A stretch of DNA of 64,000 nucleotides from Selenomonas sp. oral taxon 920 (GCF_001717585.1 NZ_CP017042.1:843501-907500); one strand, 5' to 3'; shown: positions 9,296 through 17,644, numbered from the stretch's first letter. The notes: generated from the sequence alone by a model not told the origin. Made by a program: numbers and translations.

Positions 9296-10264
9296 ATGCT
9301 TACACTGACGAATCTCTCCAATGCTGACTGCGATGTGGAGAACGTTCTCGAAAACGATACGGATGCCATTCCTGCCATCATGCGGGAGCACGAACTTGAC
9401 GGCATTGAGTTCATGATCTGCGGACCGTGGGACCGTGTCATGCATCCTCCGCAATACATTAAGGGGGTGCACCTCCTGTTTTGGCCGTGCTGGCTGGATT
9501 TCTGGCGCGGCAACCGCGCGGCACTCATGGAGGAGTTCGGAAGCGAGGAGAATATCCGTGCCTACTACGGCTCTTTGCACGTCGGCGATTGGATCGCTGC
9601 GTGGAAGGAGAACCTGCGGCAGGCGGCAGAATGTCAGCCGCAGTATCTCGTCCTGCACGTCGCGCACAATCGCACATCCGAGATGTATAGGCGTGCATTT
9701 GCCGCGACGAATGAGGATGTCATTCGTGCGACGATCGAACTTGTGAATGAAATCGCGTGCGAAATCCCTGAGGGATGCAGACTCCTCTTTGAAAACCTCT
9801 GGTGGCCGGGGTTGACTTTTTGTCAGCCGCATCTGGCTGCCATGCTCTTGGAGAAGGTCAATTATCCCGCTGTTGGCTTTATGCTCGATACGGGGCATCT
9901 GATGAATACGAATCTTGATCTGCGGAGCGAAGCAGACGGCGCGGCGTATGTGACGAAGATCTATCAGAATCTCGGCGAGGTTGGGAAGCACGTCTATGGC
10001 TTACATCTGCACCGATCGCTTTCCGGTTCGTATGTACGGGAGATGATGCACCGCCATGCAGGCTCGTGCGATCCTCTGGGCTGGCAGACGGCGATGGACT
10101 ATGTCGTGCGTGTGGATCGACATGAGCCGTTTCGGACAGAGGCGGCACGCCGTATCCTTGATGCTGTGCAGCCGGACTATCTCGTGCACGAGTTTTTGCA
10201 GCGTTCGCGTACGGATTGGGAGCAGAAAATTCGTATACAGCAGTGTGCGCTCGGTATTTTATAA
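9296..10264 (+). CDS. Xylose isomerase-like TIM-barrel protein
   Basis: A 322-residue protein of the sugar phosphate isomerase / AP endonuclease 2 fold (PF01261). Likely metal ligands are visible in order: LHVAH near residue 122, FENLWW near 164, LDTGH near 200 and YGLHLH near 235. It begins 8 nt after the receptor stop and precedes a strong terminator, so it is the last gene of the uptake operon. The family includes isomerases, epimerases and metal-dependent enzymes acting on unusual small molecules, so the exact reaction is not predictable. Its position suggests it modifies the imported ligand or a piece released from it; that is inference. Confidence 0.72.
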   Translation: MLTLTNLSNADCDVENVLENDTDAIPAIMREHELDGIEFMICGPWDRVMHPPQYIKGVHLLFWPCWLDFWRGNRAALMEEFGSEENIRAYYGSLHVGDWIAAWKENLRQAAECQPQYLVLHVAHNRTSEMYRRAFAATNEDVIRATIELVNEIACEIPEGCRLLFENLWWPGLTFCQPHLAAMLLEKVNYPAVGFMLDTGHLMNTNLDLRSEADGAAYVTKIYQNLGEVGKHVYGLHLHRSLSGSYVREMMHRHAGSCDPLGWQTAMDYVVRVDRHEPFRTEAARRILDAVQPDYLVHEFLQRSRTDWEQKIRIQQCALGIL

Positions 10265-10278
10265 AAGTGTCTCTGATA

Positions 10279-10324
10279 AAAGGACAGCTGCGTGCGAAAG
10301 GTATGCGGCTGTCCTTTCTTTTTG
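10279..10324 (+). terminator. Intrinsic terminator after the uptake operon
   Basis: AAAGGACAGC (10279-10288) pairs with GCTGTCCTTT (10308-10317), followed by CTTTTTTTG. It closes the operon that ends with the TIM-barrel gene. Confidence 0.85.
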
Positions 10325-10354
10325 TTATCAATGCAATGAATCCTCAACTACCGC

Positions 10355-10382
10355 TTGCATATATGAGCGAATATGGTACAAT
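10355..10382 (+). promoter_or_regulatory. Sigma-A promoter for the chemoreceptor gene
   Basis: TTGCAT (10355-10360), 16-nt spacer, TACAAT (10377-10382) with an upstream TGG extended element. Confidence 0.6.
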
Positions 10383-10423
10383 AAGCCTACATAATTGAGC
10401 GTTAGTTTTTTGGAGGGAATGCA

Positions 10424-11515
10424 ATGGTTGACAAGAATACGGGAGCACAGGATTTTGCAGGGACGATTCAGGAGATTGTCGCGGAGCATAAGAAGAACGA
10501 GCTCTTCACGAAGCTGCACGGCGGTGAGCCGTATGCCGCTGAGCTGAACGCGCTGATCGACTGTGTGAACGAGGAGCTGGAATACCAGAGGTTCCGTCTG
10601 CGCACGGTCAATGAGGCGGTCAAGTCCGGTATGTGGTATATGAAGATCAATCCGGATTTCAGTATTGCCTACGCGATCTGGTCGGATGAGTTTCGCCGTA
10701 TGATCGGCTTCCGTGGCGAGTCGGACTTCCCGAACACGATCGAGTCGTGGAGCTCGCGTCTGCACCCCGATGATGTGGAGGGGACGTTTTCTTCCTTTAA
10801 CGCCTGTATCCGCGATCTCAGCGGACGCACGATGTATAATGTGGACTACCGTCTCAAGATTCACGATGGCAGCTACCGTTGGTATCATGCCTCCGGCAAT
10901 GTCGTACGCGACAAGAACGGGCATCCCGAGGAGATCATCGGGGTATTTGTTGACATTGACGCGGAGAAGAAAAAGCAGGAGGAAATTGAACAGAACACGC
11001 AGCGTAAGGAAAAGTTCTACGGTGAGCTTGAGACGATGCTCAGCAGCCTGTATGGGGCCATTGATGCGATTACTACGAGCGTGAGTCAGACGATGGAGCG
11101 CACAATGGAGATCTCAAACGTACAGGAGGAGATCACGAAGGCTGCGGAGGATACGCGCAGCCAGACGGAGAACACGCTCAAAATGTCCGAGCTTGTCATG
11201 ACGATCTCGAAGCAGACGAACCTTCTCTCACTGAATGCCTCCATCGAGGCTGCACGCGCGGGCGAGGCAGGGCGCGGCTTCTCCGTTGTGGCGGAGGAGG
11301 TCAGAAAACTTGCCGACAGCAGCCGCGATGCCGCAAGTAAGATCTTCGAGGCGCTCGAATCCATGGAGAAGGCGGCAAGTCATATCACCGAGCGCATTAA
11401 GTCCATCAACGGACTGATTGAGAATCAGGCAGCGAACATGAAGGAGATCAGCGCCTCGGTCGAGGAGGCAAAGGCAATGTCGGACAGTATCGAGGCACTG
11501 TCCAAGAAGCTGTGA
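10424..11515 (+). CDS. Soluble PAS-domain methyl-accepting chemotaxis protein
   Basis: A 363-residue cytoplasmic chemoreceptor without a membrane segment. Residues about 60-185 form a PAS fold ([35 protein letters not shown]). The C-terminal half is the signalling coiled coil with the conserved hairpin tip [20 protein letters not shown]. It would modulate CheA in response to an internal cue, possibly redox or energy state if a cofactor is bound, which the sequence does not show. It is a single-gene unit, with its own promoter and a strong terminator. The C-terminus is short, with no CheR-docking pentapeptide. Confidence 0.88.
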   Translation: MVDKNTGAQDFAGTIQEIVAEHKKNELFTKLHGGEPYAAELNALIDCVNEELEYQRFRLRTVNEAVKSGMWYMKINPDFSIAYAIWSDEFRRMIGFRGESDFPNTIESWSSRLHPDDVEGTFSSFNACIRDLSGRTMYNVDYRLKIHDGSYRWYHASGNVVRDKNGHPEEIIGVFVDIDAEKKKQEEIEQNTQRKEKFYGELETMLSSLYGAIDAITTSVSQTMERTMEISNVQEEITKAAEDTRSQTENTLKMSELVMTISKQTNLLSLNASIEAARAGEAGRGFSVVAEEVRKLADSSRDAASKIFEALESMEKAASHITERIKSINGLIENQAANMKEISASVEEAKAMSDSIEALSKKL

Positions 11516-11551
11516 TTTGCCCGTATCAGCATTGACCTGAAAACGACAGCG

Positions 11552-11597
11552 TCCCCCATAAGCAGCATCTTTCGGTGTGCTTATGGGGGAAATTTCT
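11552..11597 (+). terminator. Intrinsic terminator
   Basis: Perfect 13-bp stem TCCCCCATAAGCA (11552-11564) / TGCTTATGGGGGA (11578-11590), followed by AATTTCTTATTT. It ends the chemoreceptor transcript. Confidence 0.85.
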
Positions 11598-11628
11598 TAT
11601 TTATTGAAATTAAGATGGGAATGAGAAG

Positions 11629-12117
11629 ATGGCAAGTGGGATTACACTTCGTACCTATCAGCCAGGTGATCCGAGCAAGGTTTGTTATTTTCAATACGAA
11701 CTCTACAGGCGTCAGTATGGCTTCAACGGATTTTATGAGCAGGAGATGCTGCGCGGAATGGCGGAGCTCTACGATGATTTGGAGGGGAGTCGGATGTGGA
11801 TTGCCGAGCTTGACGGGAAGCTGATCGGCGATATTGCAGTCATCAAAAAGGGTGCGGACAGGGCACAGCTGCGTTGGCTCGGCGTAGATATGGATGTGCA
11901 GGGACACGGGCTTGGAAATAAACTGCTTGCGGAGGCAATCGCTTTTTGCCGCGAGAAAGGTTATCGCCACCTTTTTTTGGGTACGCTTGATCTATTGAAA
12001 CCTGCACGTCATCTTTATGCTAAGTTTGGATTTCATCGGACGAAGAGCGAATCATACAACGAATGGGATAAAAACAGAGAGATGTGCCGTGAGATTTGGG
12101 AATGTGAATTAACATAA
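11629..12117 (+). CDS. GNAT-family N-acetyltransferase
   Basis: A 162-residue GNAT acyltransferase. The acetyl-CoA binding motif A is LRWLGVDMDVQGHGLGNKLL (Q/RxxGxG/A as QGHGLG), followed by a typical late segment ARHLYAKFGFHRTKS. The substrate amine is not predictable. It stands alone between a terminator and the transposase remnant. Codon use looks more AT-rich than in the upstream operon. Confidence 0.82.
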   Translation: MASGITLRTYQPGDPSKVCYFQYELYRRQYGFNGFYEQEMLRGMAELYDDLEGSRMWIAELDGKLIGDIAVIKKGADRAQLRWLGVDMDVQGHGLGNKLLAEAIAFCREKGYRHLFLGTLDLLKPARHLYAKFGFHRTKSESYNEWDKNREMCREIWECELT

Positions 12118-12166
12118 TATAACTCTAAGTCGCAACATCAAATCGGACAGTAGAGTGTAACAGAAT

Positions 12167-12540
12167 CAAAATTTATGAGAGAAGAGAGCTTTCAAGGCAG
12201 CATCGAAGCATTCTTGCGGAGTCTTATAGTCCAGAATCTTGCGTGGGAGCGTATTGATCCAATCCTCCACATGCTGTAATTCTTCCACCGCATAAGTTTG
12301 TCATATCCGTCCCCTTTTTCCAGACGGTGGTGTCAAGTTCCCAGTTTCCAAAGGTCCTGTACTCGGAACGATCGGGGCATGGCAGGCAATACTCTCACCG
12401 AGCGACCTGCCGTAGTTCTCTTTGTGATTCCGACGGTGTACCTTTTGTGGTAGAATGTGCTTGGGACATACAGAACCTCCTGGGATGTTTGGGCAGAGGT
12501 ATTTTACGGCTTGATTCTGTGTATTCTGTCTTTTGATGTC
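12167..12540 (-). pseudogene. IS30-family transposase remnant
   Basis: Read on the minus strand, 12300-12167 encodes an IS30 C-terminus (EELQHVEDWINTLPRKILDY, then KTPQECFDAALKALFSHKF and a stop). Minus-strand sequence from about 12365 encodes the catalytic-core segment FGNWELDTTVWKKGTD in a different frame, and weaker similarity continues to about 12540 through further frame changes. The two parts join near 12300 with most of the DDE domain missing, so the gene has an internal deletion and frameshifts. It cannot make an active transposase. The outer limits are approximate and no inverted repeats were identified. Confidence 0.75.
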
Positions 12541-12596
12541 TGATTTCATTTTACAATGAATCACCAATGAACCTTCCTTAAATACTAGTAACAATA

Positions 12597-12625
12597 TTGA
12601 CAAGACTGTCATCTAGTGATATTCT
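12597..12625 (+). promoter_or_regulatory. Sigma-A promoter for the cobalamin riboswitch leader
   Basis: TTGACA (12597-12602), 17-nt spacer, TATTCT (12620-12625). Expected transcription start is near 12632, about 17 nt before the aptamer. Confidence 0.75.
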
Positions 12626-12648
12626 ATTTTAGATAAAAATTTCATAGA

Positions 12649-12814
12649 GATTGGATTAGGTATCGAAGGATTTAATAGAGAATCCGGTATATGCCGGAGC
12701 GGTCCCGCCACTGTAACAGTGAGCAACCTGCAATATGTCACTGGGAGAGTACTTTCTTGGGAAGGCGCAGGTATGCGATGAACTGGAGCCAGGAGAACTG
12801 CCTGATTGACAATC
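12649..12814 (+). ncRNA. Cobalamin (B12) riboswitch aptamer
   Basis: The conserved cobalamin-riboswitch elements occur in order: AATAGAGAATCCGG near 12674, GCGGTCCCGCCACTGTAA near 12699 (canonical GC-CCCGCCACTGTAA box), then the B12 box variant GCCAGGAGAACTGCC (12788-12802; canonical GCCAGGAGACCTGCC). Closing stem P1 can form between GATTG (12649-12653) and CAATC (12810-12814). In this class adenosylcobalamin binding normally shuts off transport or biosynthesis genes. A strong promoter lies upstream and the RNA points toward the binding-protein and receptor genes at 14495 and 15623, now separated from it by an IS element. Confidence 0.9.
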
Positions 12815-12870
12815 ACCGTTTGACCTGCGAGTGATGGGGAAGGGGATTCAGTTGTTGTTGACATCTGTCT

Positions 12871-12884
12871 TCCGGCGATGCACT
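12871..12884 (+). terminator. 5' half of the riboswitch terminator, interrupted by the IS
   Basis: TCCGGC (12871-12876) is complementary to GCCGGA (14371-14376), which is followed by TTTTT. Removing the IS and one CACT copy restores a 6-bp GC-rich hairpin with a 16-nt loop and a U-run, a plausible expression platform for the aptamer. CACT at 12881-12884 is the left target-site copy. Confidence 0.65.
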
Positions 12885-13002
12885 AGTCAACAAAAACTGG
12901 ACACAAAAACCTAAAAATTAGTCATTAGAATTGAGATACTGTACATATTCATCGAAGATGTGATACACAGAATATCCATGACCTCCATTCAAAGGACACG
13001 TA

Positions 13003-13872
13003 TCAAGGAGCCGCACCTTCGTGCTTTGGCGCGAACTGCTCCCGATACTGCTTCGGCGTAAGGTATCCAAGGGCATATGCAGGGCGCTCCGCGTTGAAGA
13101 AGCGAATGTAGTCGGATACCTGAGCGGGGACATTCTCCGGCGAAGTAATATGGAAATCTGTAAAGAGTTCGGCCTTGATCCAACCATTAATCGCCTCCAT
13201 CGCGGCATTGTCTGTCGGTGTGCCGGCTCTGGACATTGACCTGACAATGTTGTACATGGGCAGGAGTTCGTTGTAGCTCTTGGATGCGTAAACAGAGCCT
13301 TGATCGCTGTGCAGGATGAGCTTCTGATTCGGATACTGCTTCTTGAACGCAAGCACGTCCTGCAAGCCGTCGAGGTAGGTCATGCGATCGCCGCGCTTGG
13401 ATGAGAGCGCGTGGGCAATGAGCTCGTCATTCCACAAATCCATATATAGTGTGAGCTCGTAGTATGTGCGCTCCACATAAAAAGCGGTCATATCACTCAC
13501 CACACATTCCATGGGGCCGGTGATGTTGATTCCTGCAAGCAACAAGTTCGGATAGGTTCTGGACGGATCGCCCTCCTTCTTGTAGCTGTAATGTTTGCAA
13601 AGGCTCTTGATCCCTGCGATCTTACAGCATTTATGGGCATAGGGATCGGAAAATACGATTCCTTTGTCCAATCGGATCTTGGCATTCAGCCAGCGGTAGC
13701 CATGGGAGGGAAAGCGCCCATGGTATTCCTGAAACAATCCGATGCTCTGCACAAGCCGTTTCTTCTGTTCGGGTGGATGTTCCACGCTCTTCTTCCAGTT
13801 GTAGAAGCTGCTGCGTGGGATTCCGGTCTTTGTACAGAGCAGCCGGATGGGGAACTGTCCGGAAAGCTCCAT
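13003..13872 (-). CDS. IS3-family transposase OrfB (DDE integrase domain)
   Basis: A 289-residue catalytic half of an IS3-family transposase. The three acidic residues of the rve domain are in VSDMTAF, LHSDQGSVY and NAAMEAINGW, with the usual K/R downstream (WIKAE). The N-terminal part (SSFYNWKK) is the usual HTH_21 region. Its frame is open upstream to 13950, so a -1 shift at the A7G run in orfA yields an OrfAB fusion; ATG 13872 would give OrfB alone. No disabling mutation is visible. Confidence 0.9.
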   Translation of the reverse strand: MELSGQFPIRLLCTKTGIPRSSFYNWKKSVEHPPEQKKRLVQSIGLFQEYHGRFPSHGYRWLNAKIRLDKGIVFSDPYAHKCCKIAGIKSLCKHYSYKKEGDPSRTYPNLLLAGINITGPMECVVSDMTAFYVERTYYELTLYMDLWNDELIAHALSSKRGDRMTYLDGLQDVLAFKKQYPNQKLILHSDQGSVYASKSYNELLPMYNIVRSMSRAGTPTDNAAMEAINGWIKAELFTDFHITSPENVPAQVSDYIRFFNAERPAYALGYLTPKQYREQFAPKHEGAAP

Positions 13873-13874
13873 GA

Positions 13875-14243
13875 CTACTTGGTATTCTTCCTGCCGATAG
13901 GAATGAACGTCTTTTCCGCACCAACTCCTTCCACCAGATAACCTTTTTTTAAGCGTGCCTCTGTGATCCTTGCCATAACGAGGGCGTCGATGAGTTCTTC
14001 TTTCGTCATGGACTGGAGATCTTCCAGGCCGGTGGGAACTGGTATGGATTTGGTCTTGGCAAGACCCAAGCAGCTGCGCACACCCCTTTTCGGCGGGAGC
14101 TGGTTGGCATCCCGGTAGTGGCGCATGTAATCCCGTGCGGTCTGCTCGCTGATCCCATATTCTTCTGCTGCTTCATATCTCGTAAGCTCGCCGTCGTAGA
14201 TCCGACGGCCTATGTCCAAACGTTGCTCCTTGGTGTACTTCAC
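13875..14243 (-). CDS. IS3-family transposase OrfA (helix-turn-helix)
   Basis: A 122-residue DNA-binding OrfA with an HTH motif (ELTRYEAAEEYGISEQTARD). GTG 14243 is chosen as start because GGAGG lies 7 nt upstream; this gives VKYTKEQRLDIG. Its coding sequence contains AAAAAAAGG (13950-13942 on the minus strand), the classic IS3 slippery sequence. After slipping, the reading frame runs open into orfB. Confidence 0.88.
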   Translation of the reverse strand: MKYTKEQRLDIGRRIYDGELTRYEAAEEYGISEQTARDYMRHYRDANQLPPKRGVRSCLGLAKTKSIPVPTGLEDLQSMTKEELIDALVMARITEARLKKGYLVEGVGAEKTFIPIGRKNTK

Positions 14244-14358
14244 GTGGCAACCTCCTGTCTGCATCGGGAGATAGGCTGTCCGCTGCCTGTCATCCTGTGT
14301 ACAGGATACTGCAAACAGTGTCCATTTTCTACCCCCTCTGTGTCCAGTTTTAGTTTAC

Positions 14359-14381
14359 CACTTCAGCGAAGCCGGATTTTT
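14359..14381 (+). terminator. 3' half of the riboswitch terminator
   Basis: Right CACT target copy (14359-14362) followed by GCCGGA (14371-14376) and TTTTT. It is the partner of TCCGGC at 12871-12876 on the other side of the IS. Confidence 0.6.
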
Positions 14382-14397
14382 GTGTTCTTATAACTAA

Positions 14398-14436
14398 AAC
14401 GCCCCTTTCTGCACAGCAGAGAGGGGCGTTTATAAA
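14398..14436. terminator. Intrinsic terminator upstream of the second binding protein
   Basis: AACGCCCCT at about 14398-14406 pairs with AGGGGCGTT (14422-14430), with an inner TCTGC/GCAGA extension, followed by TATAAAATA. It may be a second expression-platform hairpin of the B12 leader or a terminator for the opposite strand. Confidence 0.65.
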
Positions 14437-14494
14437 ATAACATGATATATTTTTGCGCGAGTGTTATACGATATGTAAAAGGAGTTGTTGAACT

Positions 14495-15502
14495 ATGAGC
14501 AGATGGTTGCGTCTGGATCTTGACTGTCTGCGTGCGGTAGGCCTGTTTTGCATATTTATGCTTCTATTTGCTGTGGCAGGCTGTGCCACTCCAGAAAGAC
14601 AGGATAAGACCTCTTATAGTGTCACCGATGCAGAAGGGACCGATGTTCCTATTTTGCATAAGCCGCAGCGGATTCTGACGATTGGTGCGAGTAGCGATGA
14701 GATGATGCTTGGTCTTGTGGAGCCAGAACGTATGGCTGCAATTAATGTGTCTCTTGCCAATACGGAGGATTCAAATATTCCATGGGTACGTGAGAGAATT
14801 TCGAATATTATTTCTCGCAATCCCTCTGTGGAGGAGATTGCAGCCTTACAGCCGGATCTCGTAGCTGTTCCGGAATGGCTGCCGAAGGAGAATGTCGATG
14901 CCATACGAGAATTGAATATACCTGTTGTTGTATTTAAATCGGCGGCGACAATAGGCGATATTCATGAAAATATTCGTCTCTTTGCAGCGGCAGTTGGTGA
15001 ACCAGAGCGTGGGGAGATACTCATCGAGAAAATGGAAGAAAAACTCGCTCAGATCCATAAAAAAATTGCCTTAGTGCCTGAGGAGAAGAAGTATAAGAGC
15101 ATTGCACTTATTTCTATTATGCCAAACTATGGCGGTGCAGGTTCTACCTTTGATGAACTCTGCCGTTATACAGATTCCGTTAATGCAAAGGCTGCGGCGG
15201 GGAACCATATGGGGCAGGAGATGACAAAAGAACAGCTCGTTGCTGCGAACCCTGACTATCTCTTCTTCCCCAGCCATGAGAACGAAAGTTCGCGGGAAGA
15301 AAATTTTGGCAAGCAGTATTTGGAGGATCCCTCTCTTGCACAGATGACTGCTATACAGGAACGAAGGATTGGGCATCCATGGGCGAGGTATACTTACAAT
15401 ATCTCTCAGGATATTGTGTTCGGCATACAGGAGACTGCATGGATTCTTTATGGCGATGAATTTCAACAGTCGCGGCAGGAGTTTTTGACTGCTGTGGAGT
15501 AG
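14495..15502 (+). CDS. ABC transporter substrate-binding lipoprotein (BtuF/FepB-like), second copy
   Basis: A 335-residue periplasmic binding protein with a hydrophobic lipoprotein signal ending AVAGC and the PF01497 fold (YSVTDAEGTDVPILHKPQRI, LQPDLVAVPEW). AGGAG lies 9 nt before ATG 14495. Its C-terminus is nearly the same as the partial binding protein at 1-187 (53/61), and it is more distant from the one at 3640-4623. It lies downstream of the IS-interrupted cobalamin riboswitch, so its ancestral control was probably by cobalamin. No ATPase or permease follows; it may use the FecCD-type transporter at 4643-6525. Base composition is more AT-rich than in region 1. Confidence 0.88.
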   Translation: MSRWLRLDLDCLRAVGLFCIFMLLFAVAGCATPERQDKTSYSVTDAEGTDVPILHKPQRILTIGASSDEMMLGLVEPERMAAINVSLANTEDSNIPWVRERISNIISRNPSVEEIAALQPDLVAVPEWLPKENVDAIRELNIPVVVFKSAATIGDIHENIRLFAAAVGEPERGEILIEKMEEKLAQIHKKIALVPEEKKYKSIALISIMPNYGGAGSTFDELCRYTDSVNAKAAAGNHMGQEMTKEQLVAANPDYLFFPSHENESSREENFGKQYLEDPSLAQMTAIQERRIGHPWARYTYNISQDIVFGIQETAWILYGDEFQQSRQEFLTAVE

Positions 15503-15622
15503 GAGGTCCCTTTGGATGAATTTGAGAGGTAGGCAAGGGACACCCTGCATGAGAATGTTGATGTTTGTACAAAAGTTTTGGTATGTTCATAATCATAGCT
15601 TCGCAGAAAGGCGGATATACAT

Positions 15623-17608
15623 ATGATCTTTTGGAATAGAAAATCACTGTTGACGGCAATTCTTGTCATGCTTTCTGCAGCTTCGACGGATGTATTTGCA
15701 GCTGAGGCAATGCATGACGAAGATGGTGCGAAAGAGGAGATGTCGACGCATTTTTTAGAGGAGGCCATCGTAACGGCGACGCGTTCGCAGAAAAAGGCTG
15801 TTGATGTGCCTGCATCGACGACGGTTATCACAGCGCAGGAGATTAAAGATAGCGGAGCTGCAAGTGCGGCCGCTGTCTTGCAGAAGGTCAACGGTTTTGC
15901 CTATAAGTCCTTTGGACCGAATGGTTCGTCCATCGGCTCGACGAATGAGCTTAATGTGCGCGGCTTTCGAGGTGGAATGCTCGTACTAATGAACGGAAAT
16001 CCGATTTCTTGGCGAGGAAAATACAATCTGGATGCAATTCCCTCGTCCTATATTGAGCGTATTGAAATCGTCAAGGGAAGTGGTTCTGTTCTCTATGGCA
16101 GTGAGGCAGTGAGCGGCGTCGTCAATATCATCACCAAGAAGATCCCTGAAAACGAGGTGTATGCTGGCTTTGGAAATTACGGGCAGAGGGAATATGGCGT
16201 AAGCGCAGGAGATGGTCGTCTCGGCATCTACTACAACTACAGCAAGTGGGGCCGCAGGGACGGCGCTTCGTATACAAATGTAAATGCGAGGAATTTCAAA
16301 GGTGAAACACGCACGGATATTCACAACATTGAAAAGCAGAGCGCAGGGCTCAGCTATCAGATTAATCCGCGGTTCAATTTCCTGTTGAACTACTATGAGA
16401 CAGAGGATACGTATCATCGCACTATTTCGAGTGTGCGGAGCAGTCTGCAGGGGCTGCGTGTCGGGGAGCCGTATTACGTGCGCAAATATGCGGTAAAGCG
16501 CTATACGACGCAGCTCAACTACAGCGACCGCGATTGGCAGAGCAGGTTCTATTTCAACACAGGGACAGCAGAGACATTCGGCCCTGTCTATATTTCGGCA
16601 GTTGGCAGACGCTCACCGCAAGGACAATATCAAAAGTATGAGAAGAATATGACGTATGGCATCGATTTGCAGCGGTCATGGAGAATGAACCGGTCTGATG
16701 CGATCGTTGGTTTGAATTTTGAGCGTGAGGACTATCATGAGCTGCCAGCATATTCGACAAGTCAGGGAAAGCATTACGCGCGCAGCAACTGGGGCGTATT
16801 TGGACAGTGGGAGCAACGTTTCGATAAACGTAATACCGGGATCTTTGGGCTGCGTGAGACATGGACAACGGGGGCAGCGAAGGATCAGAACTACCATAAT
16901 CTGAGTGCATCTGCACAGTGGCTCCACAAACTTAACCACGACAGCAGTGTCTATCTGAACGTCAGTCAGTCGTTCGTTATGCCCACATTTGCGCAGATGT
17001 ATGCAGAAAATGCGAGTCAGATTCCCGCACCGAACCTTAAGCCTCAGACCGGGATCAACTATGAGTTGGGCTGGAAACGAGAGCATGACGGACATGTATG
17101 GAAAGCAGCACTCTTTCATATGCGCGTCAAGGATAAGATTACAGCGAAGTGGGCAGGGAGTGCGTACCAGTATACCAATGAGGATTTTCGCAATACGGGT
17201 GTTGAGATCTCGAATGAGATTCGGAGGGAGCGTGGGTTCTCCTACCAATGGGGACTGACGTGGCAAAATCCTGAGACAAGAAGTTCTAATAATACATTTG
17301 GATGGAACCGCGTATTTGGAAAAGTTCAGCTCACAGGAGGTGTCGTCTACAAAAAGGGGAAGTGGATGTCCGCACTCAACGGATCCTATCTGGCATCGCG
17401 TGTTAAGTCTCCGTCGAGTGCACCTGCATACCGGACAAAGCCGTATCTGCTCACTACTTGGAATACAGTCTATGCGCCGGATTCATCGAGTGAGATCAGC
17501 TTTACAATTGAAAATGTCCTCAACCGCGACGATGTGACCACGCATACAGATGCTAACTATTATGTGGCCCCTATCAGTTATATGCTGAGTTATCGATATG
17601 CATTCTAA
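15623..17608 (+). CDS. TonB-dependent outer-membrane receptor, second copy
   Basis: A 661-residue receptor with a signal peptide (cleavage after DVFA), TonB-box-like EEAIVTATR, a plug domain (NELNVRGFRGGMLVLMNGNP, IERIEIVKGSGSVLYGSEA) and a beta-barrel ending SYRYAF. It is clearly paralogous to the receptor at 7272-9287 across its length, with shared segments such as WGVFGQWEQRF and TGIFGLRETWTTGAA. Paired with the binding protein upstream (120-nt gap containing a GTCCCTT/AAGGGAC hairpin at 15506-15541), it is likely the outer-membrane step for a related ligand, formerly under cobalamin riboswitch control. Confidence 0.92.
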   Translation: MIFWNRKSLLTAILVMLSAASTDVFAAEAMHDEDGAKEEMSTHFLEEAIVTATRSQKKAVDVPASTTVITAQEIKDSGAASAAAVLQKVNGFAYKSFGPNGSSIGSTNELNVRGFRGGMLVLMNGNPISWRGKYNLDAIPSSYIERIEIVKGSGSVLYGSEAVSGVVNIITKKIPENEVYAGFGNYGQREYGVSAGDGRLGIYYNYSKWGRRDGASYTNVNARNFKGETRTDIHNIEKQSAGLSYQINPRFNFLLNYYETEDTYHRTISSVRSSLQGLRVGEPYYVRKYAVKRYTTQLNYSDRDWQSRFYFNTGTAETFGPVYISAVGRRSPQGQYQKYEKNMTYGIDLQRSWRMNRSDAIVGLNFEREDYHELPAYSTSQGKHYARSNWGVFGQWEQRFDKRNTGIFGLRETWTTGAAKDQNYHNLSASAQWLHKLNHDSSVYLNVSQSFVMPTFAQMYAENASQIPAPNLKPQTGINYELGWKREHDGHVWKAALFHMRVKDKITAKWAGSAYQYTNEDFRNTGVEISNEIRRERGFSYQWGLTWQNPETRSSNNTFGWNRVFGKVQLTGGVVYKKGKWMSALNGSYLASRVKSPSSAPAYRTKPYLLTTWNTVYAPDSSSEISFTIENVLNRDDVTTHTDANYYVAPISYMLSYRYAF

Positions 17609-17644
17609 AGACATATATTTCTTTCGCATGATCGATATGTAAGT

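Larger units (their letters stand above)
12885..14358 (-). mobile_element. IS3-family insertion sequence, 1474 bp, apparently complete
   Basis: Imperfect terminal inverted repeats: the left end has AAAACTGGACACA inside about 20 nt starting at 12885, and the right end (14339-14358) carries the inverse. CACT flanks both sides (12881-12884 and 14359-14362), a 4-bp target duplication typical of the family. Inside are orfA and orfB on the minus strand, with an A7G slippery site for -1 frameshifting. Both frames look intact, suggesting recent activity. It splits the leader of the cobalamin riboswitch. Confidence 0.88.

Noticed and set aside
12903-14280. Cargo genes in the IS element
   Set aside because: Only orfA and orfB are supported inside the element.
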